Shown in pieces: positions 34,438 through 43,754 of a DNA stretch of 64,000 nucleotides. The notes beneath the pieces are model-generated. The model did not search any database, was not told the origin of the DNA, and saw nothing but the letters and a program-made list of their open reading frames with translations. The translations under genes were made by a program, and so were the position numbers. The stretch is from Paludibacter sp. (GTDB taxonomy: Bacteria; Bacteroidota; Bacteroidia; Bacteroidales; Paludibacteraceae): the NCBI GenBank assembly GCA_028710415.1, contig JAQTUE010000011.1:112171-176170 (forward strand). Reading direction: 5' to 3'. How positions within the stretch are numbered: position 1 is the first letter of the stretch; the number at the start of each line of letters is the position of its first letter.

Positions 34438-36579
34438 ATGGCAACTGAAAATACGGCAATACCCTCCAAATTCATATCACTGATCGCAACCTCCCTTCAA
34501 CTCTCAGAAAAACAAGTCCGTAACGCTATTCAATTATTCAATGAAGGGGCAACTATTCCTTTTATAAGCCGTTACCGGAAAGAAATGACCGATGGAATGG
34601 ATGAAGTTCAACTTGGTGATGCGAAGGACCAGTATGATAAATTGTGCGAGCTGGCTAAACGTAAGCTGGCTGTATTAAAATCTATTGAGGAGCAGGAAAA
34701 ACTTACCCCGGAATTAAAGGCAAGAATTGACAATTGCTGGAATATCACCGAGCTTGAAGATATTTACCTGCCGTACAAGCCAAAACGCCGCACAAGGGCT
34801 GAAATTGCCCGTGAGAAGGGTCTGGAACCACTGGCAAAGATGCTGATGAAACAACAGTCGAATGATGTGGAGCAAATGGCACTATCCTTTGTCAAGGGAG
34901 ATGTGAGCGATACAGACGATGCCTTGAAGGGTGCACGGGATATTATGGCCGAATGGATGAATGAAAGTGAGGCAGCCCGTAACAGCATTCGTACTATTTT
35001 TAGCCGTGAAGCAATTATCAGTTCTAAATTAATCAAAGGAAAAGAAGAAGGAGCCCAGAAATACAGGGATTATTTCGATATGAGCGAGAAACTGGCCCGT
35101 TGTTCATCACACAGGCTGCTGGCAATGCGACGGGGTGAATCGGAAGGGTTTCTGAGGGTAAGCATATCTCCTGAAGATGATCATTGCCTGGAACGGTTGG
35201 ACCGGATATTTGTAAAAGGTGAAACCCAGTCAGCACAACAGGTGGCTGAAGCAGTGACTGATGCCTATAAACGCCTTTTGAAACCCAGTATTGAAACAGA
35301 ATTTGCCTCCGAGAGCAAGGCGAAGGCTGATACCGAAGCAATACGGGTGTTTGCAGAGAATCTTCGTCAATTATTATTATCACCCCCATTGGGACAAAAA
35401 AGGGTACTGGGAATTGATCCCGGCTTCCGTACAGGATGTAAGGTCGTTTGCCTGGATGCACAGGGTAATTTGCTTCATAATGAAACTATTTATCCACATC
35501 CTCCTGTCAATGAGACGGCACAGGCTATGCGCAAGGTGCAAAAGATGGTTGAAGCCTATGATATTCAGGCTGTGGCCATTGGGAATGGAACTGCAGGACG
35601 TGAAACGGAACAGTTTATTCAGAATACACGCTTTGACCGGGAAGTAAAACTATTCGTGGTGAGCGAAAACGGTGCTTCCATTTATTCAGCCTCAAAGATA
35701 GCCCGCGAAGAGTTTCCGGATTATGATGTGACGGTACGTGGTGCTGTGTCTATAGGCCGCAGATTAATGGATCCGTTGGCTGAACTGGTAAAAATTGACC
35801 CTAAATCAATTGGAGTGGGTCAATACCAACATGATGTGGATCAGGCACAATTAAAGAAGGCATTGGATCAAACGGTTGAAAATGCAGTGAACCGTGTCGG
35901 GGTGAACCTGAATACCGCCAGTAAACATTTGCTAATCTACATTTCGGGCCTTGGTCCCCAACTGGCACAGAACATTGTGGATTTTCGTGCTGAGAACGGA
36001 GCCTTTAAGAGTCGCAAACAACTTATGAAAGTGCCTAAAATGGGTGCTAAGACCTTTGAACAGTGTGCCGGCTTCCTACGGATTCCGGATAGTGACAATT
36101 TGCTTGATAATTCGGCTGTCCATCCTGAGAGTTATGGCATTGTGGAATCCATGGCCAAAGACCTGAAAATGGAAATCAAAGAGTTGATACAGAATAAAGA
36201 ACTTAAGAAAAGCATTGATTTACAAAAGTATATTACACCAACAGTAGGTTTGCCTACCTTGAATGATATCCTGCAGGAACTGGAAAAACCAGGTCGTGAC
36301 CCCAGGAGTGAAATTCAGGTTTTTGAATTTGATGCGAATGTAAAGACCATTGGTGATTTGCGAATTGGCATGGAATTACCGGGGATAGTCACCAATATCA
36401 CTAATTTTGGAGCATTTGTGGATATCGGCATCAAGGAAAACGGGCTGGTTCATGTTTCGAACATGGCCGACCGTTATATCAGCAATCCGGCCGAAGTGGT
36501 ATCTGTTCATCAGCATGTAAAAGTGCGGATACTTGAACTGGATATTGAACGTAAACGGGTACAGCTAAAGTTATTGTAA
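34438..36579 (+). CDS. tex: Tex-family S1 RNA-binding transcription accessory protein
   Basis: The 713-residue Tex protein has an N-terminal helix-turn-helix-like region (IPFISRYRKEMTDGMDEVQL is highly typical), a YqgF/RNase H-like domain around GIDPGFRTGCKVVCLD, a helix-hairpin-helix pair (YISGLGPQLAQNIVDFR, KVPKMGAKTFEQCAGFLRI) and a C-terminal S1 domain (GMELPGIVTNITNFGAFVDIG, ENGLVHVSNMADRYI). The family binds nucleic acid and interacts with RNA polymerase. Its 5' side is a word array, its 3' side a strong terminator. Confidence 0.96.
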   Translation: MATENTAIPSKFISLIATSLQLSEKQVRNAIQLFNEGATIPFISRYRKEMTDGMDEVQLGDAKDQYDKLCELAKRKLAVLKSIEEQEKLTPELKARIDNCWNITELEDIYLPYKPKRRTRAEIAREKGLEPLAKMLMKQQSNDVEQMALSFVKGDVSDTDDALKGARDIMAEWMNESEAARNSIRTIFSREAIISSKLIKGKEEGAQKYRDYFDMSEKLARCSSHRLLAMRRGESEGFLRVSISPEDDHCLERLDRIFVKGETQSAQQVAEAVTDAYKRLLKPSIETEFASESKAKADTEAIRVFAENLRQLLLSPPLGQKRVLGIDPGFRTGCKVVCLDAQGNLLHNETIYPHPPVNETAQAMRKVQKMVEAYDIQAVAIGNGTAGRETEQFIQNTRFDREVKLFVVSENGASIYSASKIAREEFPDYDVTVRGAVSIGRRLMDPLAELVKIDPKSIGVGQYQHDVDQAQLKKALDQTVENAVNRVGVNLNTASKHLLIYISGLGPQLAQNIVDFRAENGAFKSRKQLMKVPKMGAKTFEQCAGFLRIPDSDNLLDNSAVHPESYGIVESMAKDLKMEIKELIQNKELKKSIDLQKYITPTVGLPTLNDILQELEKPGRDPRSEIQVFEFDANVKTIGDLRIGMELPGIVTNITNFGAFVDIGIKENGLVHVSNMADRYISNPAEVVSVHQHVKVRILELDIERKRVQLKLL

Positions 36580-36580
36580 C

Positions 36581-36618
36581 AAAAAAGGTGTTTGAAATCA
36601 ATCAAACACCTTTTTTTT
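36581..36618. terminator. Bidirectional terminator between tex and the T9SS gene
   Basis: Stem AAAAAAGGTGTTTGA/TCAAACACCTTTTTT. Confidence 0.85.
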
Positions 36619-36644
36619 CTTTGTTCGGCTAATTAACCATCCTG

Positions 36645-37661
36645 TTATTTTATAAATACAACTTTTTCAGACTGTACTAATCCGGATTGATAAGTAGTTC
36701 TTTTCACGAAAATGCCATTCGTTAAATCTTTTGGCTGAAGAACTTGAATACCATTTACATTGTAATAAACTACTGAAATAACTTCCGATGAGCTATTCAG
36801 AGTCTTTAATTCAGTAACTGGTAAAGTTACTTTCGTAGCAGGCACTGTCAATCCCCCTAAGATATATACTGCATTTCTCCAGAGAGTCAAACCATCATCA
36901 GTAATATTTTTACCTGCATTACCACAGATAGCGCCAAAATTCGTACTAAGAGTAATCATTCTCGAAAGAGTTGTTTCTGAATCAATTGAAGTTCCGGCAG
37001 GAATGTCATTAATACATATTGCAACCGGACTTAAGTCAGTATTTAAAATTGTTGGTACTGCTAAAATTGTTGAAGAAGCGCCAGATACAATATTACCAGT
37101 TGAATAATTTATTGCTTTCAATGTAGTAACTGTACCGGTAGGTACGGAGGTATCAGTCATTAATGCATTAAAAAGTGTTATATCATTATTTGCTCCAATT
37201 GTACAGGCTTTAAATAAATCGTTTGTCAATGCTGTAGGTTGAACAGTGATTGTCAGGCATGCTGTGGCTTCTTTTCCACCTGCTGCAGTTGATGTTCCAA
37301 GAGCTCTTCCTGATTTTAATGCATAAGTCTTGTTGTAAATAAATGGTTTAGGAATGGTTTTCAATGCTAAAGCACCGGCTGGCATAAGCATAGGTGCAGC
37401 TCCTGCAAAACTTTCCTGAACAATAATCACATCATAGGTTGTCAGGTCCGAAATAACATCAGTTACTGCCACTGTAGTAAGGACTTTCACTGTTACAGCA
37501 AGATTCGGATCAGCACTTAACATCTGAATTATCGGGTCATTTTGAACTGTGGTTCCTGATGCGTCCATAGTTTTTTGAAAAGTTATGTAAGCAACTTTGA
37601 CTACTGCTTGTACACTGATAAAGCTGGCAAGCATGATTACAAAAAGTAATGTTTTTTTCAT
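36645..37661 (-). CDS. Type IX-secreted protein with C-terminal sorting domain
   Basis: The 338 residues start with a signal peptide (MKKTLLFVIMLASFISVQA) and end in a type A type IX sorting domain (YYNVNGIQVLQPKDLTNGIFVKR, then VQSEKVVFIK). The middle resembles a flavodoxin/ThuA-like alpha/beta fold (VVKVAYITFQK, YDVIIVQESFAGAAPML) but no catalytic motif is clear. It would cross the outer membrane by T9SS and be surface-attached or released. Function unknown. Confidence 0.85.
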   Translation of the reverse strand: MKKTLLFVIMLASFISVQAVVKVAYITFQKTMDASGTTVQNDPIIQMLSADPNLAVTVKVLTTVAVTDVISDLTTYDVIIVQESFAGAAPMLMPAGALALKTIPKPFIYNKTYALKSGRALGTSTAAGGKEATACLTITVQPTALTNDLFKACTIGANNDITLFNALMTDTSVPTGTVTTLKAINYSTGNIVSGASSTILAVPTILNTDLSPVAICINDIPAGTSIDSETTLSRMITLSTNFGAICGNAGKNITDDGLTLWRNAVYILGGLTVPATKVTLPVTELKTLNSSSEVISVVYYNVNGIQVLQPKDLTNGIFVKRTTYQSGLVQSEKVVFIK

Positions 37662-37845
37662 AGGATCTAATTTGTAAAATTAATATTAAGTTGATTGATA
37701 AAACATTACAAATAAACGCTTTTGTTTATTAAAAAACAATGAGGATTTTGATTGTAGTACTTTACTTTTTGATATTAAAATTTTAGATTCTATTTTTATT
37801 GGTACTTTTTGTATTGAAAAAACAGTTGACTTATTTTGGAAGGTT

Positions 37846-39036
37846 CTAAAATAGAATATTATTAACTTTAGCACATTCAATGATTGATTTTTGATCATCA
37901 TTCAGTGTGCAAGCAAACAAATAAACATCGCCCCCATCCTTGATTTTTAGTTTCTTACGTAATTCATCTACGGGCATCGGATAATTCCGGGTAGTAATAT
38001 TTGCTTTAGGTGTCTTATTACCCAGGTCATGAAGTTCTTTCTTTGAATTTCCCCATTGTTGGGTTACTTCAAATACTCTTCCAGGAAATTCAGGAAAGAG
38101 TTCATTCGATGTATATAAATGGGTATTTATGTGTAGTTTACGTAACCCGAATCTGTTTCCAATCAGTTTAAAGGCTCCGCTTTTCATGATGGCAGCATTG
38201 GGTTCGTACAAATATTTATCAACTTTACTTGCAAATGAAACTTCTGCATTGGTTTCATCATCCAGGTTATACTTAAATTCCTGCTGTTCCTTATTTTTTC
38301 CGAAGTTTATGGTACTGACCTTTATATTCCCCTGAACCTGTTGATCCAGAATCAGTAATACTTCCTTGCATTCATTTTCCACACTCAGGATATGAATTTC
38401 GGAAGTGTTTGGTAAGTCCCGGACAGCAGCTGTAATATCCATCATGGGGGATAATTTAATCATTACCCGGGTAGCCTTATCAAGCAAATGTGGATACAGA
38501 CGGCTCACATCAGGCTCGCAATCGGATAACATGACCACTTTGTTCCCACCGGCACTTCTTCTGGCAGGATCGATGTATATCCAGTCAGCATGTTCTATCT
38601 TTTCCAGGAATGCTTCTGTCTCAGAGTGAAAAATGGTGATATGCGATTTGCCCAATGCCTTGAAATTATGCCTGGCAAGATCACATAATTCTTCCTGACG
38701 TTCTACATACGAAACTTTTTTAAATTGTGTAGACATAAAGTTGCAATCTACGCCAAATCCTCCGGTCAGGTCAACCAGTGATTGTCCGTTGCAAATGGTT
38801 GATTTATACACAGCAGTTAATTCGGAAGAGGATTGCTCCAGGGATAATTGAACCGGATAGTACAGATCCTCAGAGTTATAAAAGGTTGGTATTTTGGATT
38901 TTACTTTTTGTTTTCCGTTTATCTGTCTTATTGCCAGGTCAATATCAACACCCGAATCACTTTTATAGTTTAATTTAAGAGTGAAAATATCATCCTTCTC
39001 GTGGTAGGCAATAAAACGTTTTGTTTCTGTATTCAT
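37846..39036 (-). CDS. Class I SAM-dependent methyltransferase with THUMP-like domain
   Basis: In 396 residues, an N-terminal all-alpha region is followed by a methyltransferase core: the SAM loop SLVDLTGGFGVDCNFMS, the acidic strand VSYVERQEELCDLARHN, and the DWIYIDPARRSAGGNK motif IV with DPAR, which replaces the usual NPPY. A THUMP-like C-terminal region includes NITTRNYPMPVDELRKKLKIKDGG. This is a Bacteroidota family, probably a nucleic-acid methylase. The precise target is unknown. Confidence 0.9.
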   Translation of the reverse strand: MNTETKRFIAYHEKDDIFTLKLNYKSDSGVDIDLAIRQINGKQKVKSKIPTFYNSEDLYYPVQLSLEQSSSELTAVYKSTICNGQSLVDLTGGFGVDCNFMSTQFKKVSYVERQEELCDLARHNFKALGKSHITIFHSETEAFLEKIEHADWIYIDPARRSAGGNKVVMLSDCEPDVSRLYPHLLDKATRVMIKLSPMMDITAAVRDLPNTSEIHILSVENECKEVLLILDQQVQGNIKVSTINFGKNKEQQEFKYNLDDETNAEVSFASKVDKYLYEPNAAIMKSGAFKLIGNRFGLRKLHINTHLYTSNELFPEFPGRVFEVTQQWGNSKKELHDLGNKTPKANITTRNYPMPVDELRKKLKIKDGGDVYLFACTLNDDQKSIIECAKVNNILF

Positions 39037-39120
39037 GGATCTTTACTCAATTTGTTTCAAAATTACAGTAATTAATTTATTCCACGAAAAACAGGGAAAA
39101 ATTATTTTAAGTATGGGTAC

Positions 39121-39159
39121 AAAAAAAGTGTTTGATAATTTAAATCAAACACTTTTTTT
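39121..39159. terminator. Terminator between the lipoprotein and methyltransferase genes
   Basis: Stem AAAAAAAGTGTTTGA/TCAAACACTTTTTTT; symmetric, so usable by either strand. Confidence 0.8.
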
Positions 39160-39181
39160 GTACCCAGATAGATAATTATTA

Positions 39182-39592
39182 TTACATAATCACGACCCTG
39201 AATTTCAATGTTGCCGGTGGATCAACTGCAAAATCTGAATTGGTTACATAAACATTGATTCCTCCTATAGCATAATCAAAATCAATGGTTTGCGTCCAAA
39301 GGTTTCCTGCCGTATTTTGGAAGTGACGTACAAAAGGCAGGGCTTCCTGGGCTGATGGACTGTCCAATACGATGTACGCTGTAACCATTCCATTATTAAA
39401 TACTCCGGGAGTAATTTCGGGCATATTGAAATGGCAGGAATAAAATCGATTCAGCCCGTTTGCATCAACATTTTCTACCCAGTCGCTGCTGGTAGCCTTT
39501 AAATCGACATTCGTCATTTGAATATCTTTTGATTTATCATCACACGATACGATTAGCAGTGCAATCACGAATAATAAAAGAGTTTTTTTCAT
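39182..39592 (-). CDS. Small lipoprotein
   Basis: The 136-residue protein has a lipoprotein signal (MKKTLLLFVIALLIVSC, then DDKSKD), whose acidic residues after Cys suggest surface export in this phylum. The mature region is beta-rich (FYSCHFNMPEITPGVFNNGMVTAYIV, FDYAIGGINVYVTNSDF). I recognise no family. Upstream on the minus strand (about 39672-39690) is an ATTCAACGGGGAATT word, also seen in the leaders at 30817-30932 and 31588-31702. Confidence 0.8.
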   Translation of the reverse strand: MKKTLLLFVIALLIVSCDDKSKDIQMTNVDLKATSSDWVENVDANGLNRFYSCHFNMPEITPGVFNNGMVTAYIVLDSPSAQEALPFVRHFQNTAGNLWTQTIDFDYAIGGINVYVTNSDFAVDPPATLKFRVVIM

Positions 39593-39964
39593 GGATACAG
39601 TTTTTTTAGTTTAATATTATTGAATTTAAATTTATATTTCTTTGCCTAAAGGCATGTATTTTTTAATTTGAATAAAAATAAGCAATTCCCCGTTGAATCT
39701 ATTGTATTTTAAATCTTTCAAGTAACCTTTATAGATTCTCAGTATATTTAAAATAACTGTTTTTTGGAGCATGTATTTCAGTTTTTAAGCATAAACAAAT
39801 TTTGTGCCTAAAAATTGTATTATTCGAAATTGTTTTTATTTTTTTTAGATTAAAATTATTTTATATGTATAAATATCACATTTGTAGGTAGATAAAATAT
39901 TTTGAGAATATTTATTTTTGATGTGATCATACAACCTGAGATTTTTTTGTACTTTTGCAACCGA

Positions 39965-40145
39965 TTTTGGTATCGAAACAATCTTCATTGAATCGATAAA
40001 AGGGAATCCGGTCAAATTCCGGAACAGTACCCGCTGCTGTAAGCTCCAATTCAACGTTTTGAACAACACTTTTGCCACTGAATATTCGGGAAGGCGTTCA
40101 TAAACGGGAGTAAGTCAGAAGACCTGCCAGTTTCAACTGTTATGT
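39965..40145 (+). promoter_or_regulatory. Cobalamin riboswitch
   Basis: Recognisable elements in order: AAAAGGGAATCCGGTCAAAT, then CCGGAACAGTACCCGCTGCTGTAA and the B12 box AGTCAGAAGACCTGCC at about 40114-40129. A TACTTTTG -7 box lies at 39950-39957. It would repress the DUF4465 lipoprotein gene when cobalamin is plentiful. Confidence 0.92.
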
Positions 40146-40296
40146 TTTTGCTCTCGGGATTAATAGCAAAAAGAGTTTGGACTCATCCGTGCGTACATAT
40201 TCTTCGTTTTGTATTGTTGTTATTTTTATACCCCTGGCTTTGACGTATCGTATACTGTCATCAATTATTTATATGTATAACTATCAACAATTTAAA

Positions 40297-41025
40297 ATGA
40301 AAACAACAAAATTATTTCTTGCAATTGGTATTTTAGGAATGGCATTCACTTCGTGTAAAGATGAAGCCAACGTACAAACAACACTGGTCGATTTTGAAAA
40401 CGTGACCCTGACTTCGGATAGTATCTGGAATGGTTCGGACTTGAGTGGAAAGTTTATTTCCGGCAATTCAACCTTCACTAACAGTTACAATCCTCTTTGG
40501 GCATCATGGTCGGGTTTTGCATGTTCTTCTAAAAAAGACAGCATATCAGCCGGTTATGAAAATCAATACAGTGTAATGGCAGGTTCGGGTGCATTATCCT
40601 CAAAAAAGTATGCCTTGGCGTACGATTCGGCTGCCATTTCGATTCCTAAGACTACTGATTTCTATTCTATTAAAAGTTTATACATTACCAACAGCACCTG
40701 GGCATATTTAGGACTTAAAAACGGCAATTATGGCATTGGTGGATTTGGTAAGAAATTTGCTGCCGGCGATTGGTTTAAAGTGACCCTCAAAGGGTATAAA
40801 TCGAATGTATTGACTTCAAGTGTCGATATTTATTTGGCTGATTTCCGCAATGGTAAAAACATAATCCTTAAGAATTGGACGAAAGTTGATGTAAGTGCCC
40901 TTGGCCTTGTTGACATGGTTACTTTCACATTCGATTCAACCGATAAATCCGGAGGTTGGCTGAACACACCTGCCTATGCCTGCATCGATAATATCGAGTT
41001 TACCCAAACGATCCCTGTAAAGTAA
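40297..41025 (+). CDS. DUF4465 surface lipoprotein under a cobalamin riboswitch
   Basis: 242 residues from ATG 40297; the frame is open to 40177, but that part lies in the riboswitch leader. The lipoprotein signal MKTTKLFLAIGILGMAFTSC is followed by KDE, the usual surface-export start. The mature part (VDFENVTLTSDSIWNGSDLSG, FACSSKKDSISAGYENQYSV, YACIDNIEFTQ) is the DUF4465 beta-sandwich. Related riboswitch-controlled lipoproteins of gut Bacteroides (BtuH type) bind cobamides; I recall this rather than having searched it. No btuB or other B12 gene is adjacent. A terminator follows at 41138-41166. Confidence 0.88.
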   Translation: MKTTKLFLAIGILGMAFTSCKDEANVQTTLVDFENVTLTSDSIWNGSDLSGKFISGNSTFTNSYNPLWASWSGFACSSKKDSISAGYENQYSVMAGSGALSSKKYALAYDSAAISIPKTTDFYSIKSLYITNSTWAYLGLKNGNYGIGGFGKKFAAGDWFKVTLKGYKSNVLTSSVDIYLADFRNGKNIILKNWTKVDVSALGLVDMVTFTFDSTDKSGGWLNTPAYACIDNIEFTQTIPVK

Positions 41026-41137
41026 TAAAAATACCATTTAAAAATCCTTGCAATTCATAGTTGCTGGATTGAATGGATACAAAAAAAGTATGAAACAAAG
41101 CTTTTGTCTGCCATAATAATCGCATTTCATACTATAA

Positions 41138-41166
41138 ACAGGGTCATTTACGACCCTGTTTTTTTT
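41138..41166 (+). terminator. Terminator of the DUF4465 gene
   Basis: Stem AACAGGGTC/GACCCTGTT followed by a T-run. Confidence 0.85.
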
Positions 41167-41245
41167 ATTTACAATTATTTTTAGTGAATAGTTTTCTGAA
41201 AATGAATAGGGTAGCGACTTGTAGCAAAAAATATGAATGAAAAGA

Positions 41246-41276
41246 TTTGCAGATTAGCCAAAAAGTACTACTTTTG
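41246..41276 (+). promoter_or_regulatory. Promoter of the SRP RNA
   Basis: TTTG (41246-41249), 19 bases, TACTTTTG (41269-41276), about 5 bases before the RNA. Confidence 0.7.
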
Positions 41277-41279
41277 TCG

Positions 41280-41378
41280 CGGGTAAGTCCTACACGACCA
41301 GCTCCTTTTGAACTCCCCCAGGGCTTGACGGCAGCAAGGGTAAAAAGTTGTAGCGGTGCGATGTAGGGGGCTTACCCA
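41280..41378 (+). ncRNA. ffs: Signal recognition particle RNA, small bacterial type
   Basis: The ends GGGTAAG and CTTACCC pair. The apical part contains the conserved GGGCTTGACGGCAGCAAGGG-type Ffh-binding region around GACGGCAGCAAGG. About 99 nt, the usual short form. It directly precedes the tRNA, with 4 bases between. Confidence 0.9.
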
Positions 41379-41382
41379 CCTT

Positions 41383-41456
41383 GCCTCTTTAGCTCAGTTG
41401 GCCAGAGCACGTGATTTGTAATCTCGGGGTCGTTGGTTCGAATCCGACAAGAGGCT
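41383..41456 (+). tRNA. tRNA-Thr (anticodon TGT)
   Basis: All arms pair: acceptor GCCTCTT/AAGAGGC, D-stem GCTC/GAGC, T-stem GTTGG/CCGAC with TTCGAAT loop. The anticodon loop TTTGTAA gives TGT at 41417-41419. One U-U mismatch in the anticodon stem. CCA is not encoded. Confidence 0.93.
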
Positions 41457-41460
41457 CACT

Positions 41461-41498
41461 AAAAAAGCCGCTTCCATTCAGTTGGAAGCGGCTTTTTT
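41461..41498 (+). terminator. Terminator after tRNA-Thr
   Basis: Stem AAAAAAGCCGCTTCCA/TGGAAGCGGCTTTTTT. Confidence 0.85.
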
Positions 41499-41525
41499 CA
41501 TCTCTGTCATGTCGTATAAATTTCT

Positions 41526-41748
41526 ATATAAGTAATTCAAAGTATTTAATTATACATTTTGAGCTTTGACCCCCTAACCCTCAAAGGGGGCATAAAGTCG
41601 TAGTATTTGAAAACTTTCGAATACTGAATCTCTCCTGAAGATGCACTCTTACGCCCCCTTTGGGGGTTGGGGGGTCAGGAATTAAATAGTTGCAGAAATA
41701 GTCTGATTAAATATTTTACAAACTTATCAATAATTATTACTGATTACT
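41526..41748 (+). repeat. 223-bp MITE-like element, copy 2
   Basis: Near-identical to 19197-19419. Here the terminal inverted repeat is clearer, TATATAAGTAAT at the left and ATTACTTATATA at the right. Lies between the tRNA terminator and the YihY gene. Confidence 0.85.
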
Positions 41749-41812
41749 TATATACAACGAATTAATTAATCTGAGATAATAATCTGCAAAATATTAATGT
41801 ACTGCATCTTCT

Positions 41813-41848
41813 GTCTTGATTCTTGGCTCTTGGCTCTTGATTCTTGCG
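41813..41848. repeat. TCTTGGC/TCTTGAT word array
   Basis: Four 7-8-base words next to the YihY stop; the complementary words (TCAAGAGTCAAGA) occur at 63524-63610. Confidence 0.6.
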
Positions 41849-41850
41849 TT

Positions 41851-43176
41851 CTAAATATCTTTTACCAGGATATGCTCAATATTTTCTTCGCTGCGACGTT
41901 TAATCTCCAGTGATTTCTGCCAGAATGAATCCAATAAGTCATTCTTGTTGGTCAGGAACAATTCGGAACCATGGTTATCGAGCTTATTGAACAGTAAATT
42001 AACCGTGAGTTGATTGATGTCAATGGCCGGTTGATAGGTTTTTATCATCGATTGCTCATTGAATACCTCTATAAAGATGGACACAGCGACCAATTTATTT
42101 ATAATATTGGTTACTACCCGGATTGGAAGCCTGTAAGTGGACGAAATGTCATTTGCCGACAACGGTGGTTTCTGTTCTTCAAATTGCTTGATAACAATGT
42201 AGGTGATAAACAGCGTCAGGAAGTTCTTATATCGCACGCTCATATTCTTTACATCGAACTCATACTCGAAGTTTTGTATGTTCTGAGAAGCATACGATAT
42301 TTCGGCACCCAGCAACACAATGAGGCATGATATCTGCAGCCAGAGCAACAACAGCGGAATGGCAGCAAAACTTCCGTACACCACATTGTAACGCGATAGA
42401 TAGACCTGCCCGTGGATGTACAGGAACTGGAACAATTGAAACGCCGTACCGGCAACAACCCCTGCAATCAATGCATTTATAAAACGGACCTTGGTGTTGG
42501 GGATAACCAGATACATCACTGTAAAAACAACCCAGTTAATGAAATACGGTGCAAATTTAAAACCAAAACGCAGGAATGGGCTTAAAACTTCATACAGGAA
42601 TGATTGAGCAATGGCGGTATTGATAAAAATGGAAAGTCCGCTGGATAAAACGATTAAGATAGGGATGATCAATATTGACGAAAAATACGTGGAGAACTGC
42701 CGCAATATCGATCTGGATTTTTTTACCTGCCAGATGCTGTTAAAAGCACTTTCCACCTGCATGAAAAAATTCAGGACAGAATAAAACAGTACTGCCAGGC
42801 CTATACCAATAAATAAACCTCCCTGGGTCGTTTCCAGGTAACGTTCAACAAACTGCATAACCTGGGGGATTAAATCAGCCTGACCGATAAAGGTATCTTC
42901 GAGGGAGCTACGGATTAGTTTTTCAATGCCAAATCCTTTTGCAATGGCAATAATCATGGCAAATGTTGGAATCACGGCAAACAGAATGGAATAAGTCAGT
43001 GCCGAGGCTTTTACATTTAAGTCTTCGTCGATAAAGCCCCTGACTCCTAGAATAATAGTTTTTATAAAACGGTAACCAAAGCGGCGCTTGCGGGTTAATT
43101 CATATTCAGTGATACGCCAAATATCAAATCGAATAAAGTTAACCATCCGATTGATAAATTCTATTAGCTTTGACAT
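41851..43176 (-). CDS. YihY/BrkB-family inner-membrane protein
   Basis: 441 residues from MSKLIEFINRM at 43176; the longer frame to 43287 begins inside the RNase P RNA gene. Six or so membrane helices fill residues about 60-310 (LTYSILFAVIPTFAMIIAIAKGFG is the family's best-conserved segment, LLLLWLQISCLIVLLGAEISYA another). A C-terminal cytoplasmic region of about 120 residues has a winged-helix look (PPLSANDISSTYRLPIRVVTNIINKL). Once misnamed ribonuclease BN; its function is unknown. Confidence 0.9.
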   Translation of the reverse strand: MSKLIEFINRMVNFIRFDIWRITEYELTRKRRFGYRFIKTIILGVRGFIDEDLNVKASALTYSILFAVIPTFAMIIAIAKGFGIEKLIRSSLEDTFIGQADLIPQVMQFVERYLETTQGGLFIGIGLAVLFYSVLNFFMQVESAFNSIWQVKKSRSILRQFSTYFSSILIIPILIVLSSGLSIFINTAIAQSFLYEVLSPFLRFGFKFAPYFINWVVFTVMYLVIPNTKVRFINALIAGVVAGTAFQLFQFLYIHGQVYLSRYNVVYGSFAAIPLLLLWLQISCLIVLLGAEISYASQNIQNFEYEFDVKNMSVRYKNFLTLFITYIVIKQFEEQKPPLSANDISSTYRLPIRVVTNIINKLVAVSIFIEVFNEQSMIKTYQPAIDINQLTVNLLFNKLDNHGSELFLTNKNDLLDSFWQKSLEIKRRSEENIEHILVKDI

Positions 43177-43221
43177 ATGGGTGGAATGAAAGGTTACGGA
43201 ATGAATGAAGAAGAAAAAAAA

Positions 43222-43580
43222 TAGTAGGTCTGTAAGCCGGGTTCTGTATTCTACTTGCGTAAAACGTTTGTCATTTATCTCGAACAAATGTCACCATTTG
43301 CCTCTAGCAATCTACCCCCCGACATCGGGCGAGCAACCCTACATGCGTCGGTATACGTGATCTTGCAACCCATAAGACGTACGGCTATGAATGTTACCAC
43401 CCATACCGGTGAGCTCTTACCTCACCTTTTCACCCTTACTCCGGCACAAGTGCCGGAGCGGTTATTCTCTGTTACGCTACTCTGCTCTCACAAACAGCTT
43501 CCCGTTAGGAAATATGGCGCTCTACGTTGCCCGGACTTTCCTCCATTCCGCAAGGGAACAGCGACAAACCGACCTACTAT
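43222..43580 (-). ncRNA. rnpB: RNase P RNA, class A
   Basis: On the minus strand the conserved GAGGAAAGTCCGGGC and ACAGAACCCGGCTTACAGACC segments are present at the expected ends. TAGTAGGTC and GACCTACTA at the two ends pair as P1. A TATCTTTG -7 box lies at 43595-43588, about 7 bases before the 5' end. About 359 nt, normal for the class. Confidence 0.95.
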
Positions 43581-43754
43581 TTACCTGCAAAGATAGATAT
43601 AATATTTTATATTTGTTTTAAATGTATATTCTATTTGATTTCAAGCACTTACTTGGGATACATAATTTAATTAAAGAAAAATTTCTTTATTCACCAACAA
43701 TTATCTACTTTTGTTGTTTATTAATAAAACGAATTTAAATCAAAAATCAGATAA

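Noticed and set aside
37686..37901. 71-residue minus-strand ORF
   Set aside because: Overlaps the end of the methyltransferase gene; low-complexity Ser/Lys composition.
40177..40296. Longer start for the DUF4465 protein
   Set aside because: The extension lies just after the riboswitch and would bury the lipoprotein signal peptide.
43177..43287. Longer start for the YihY protein
   Set aside because: The extension is inside the RNase P RNA gene.
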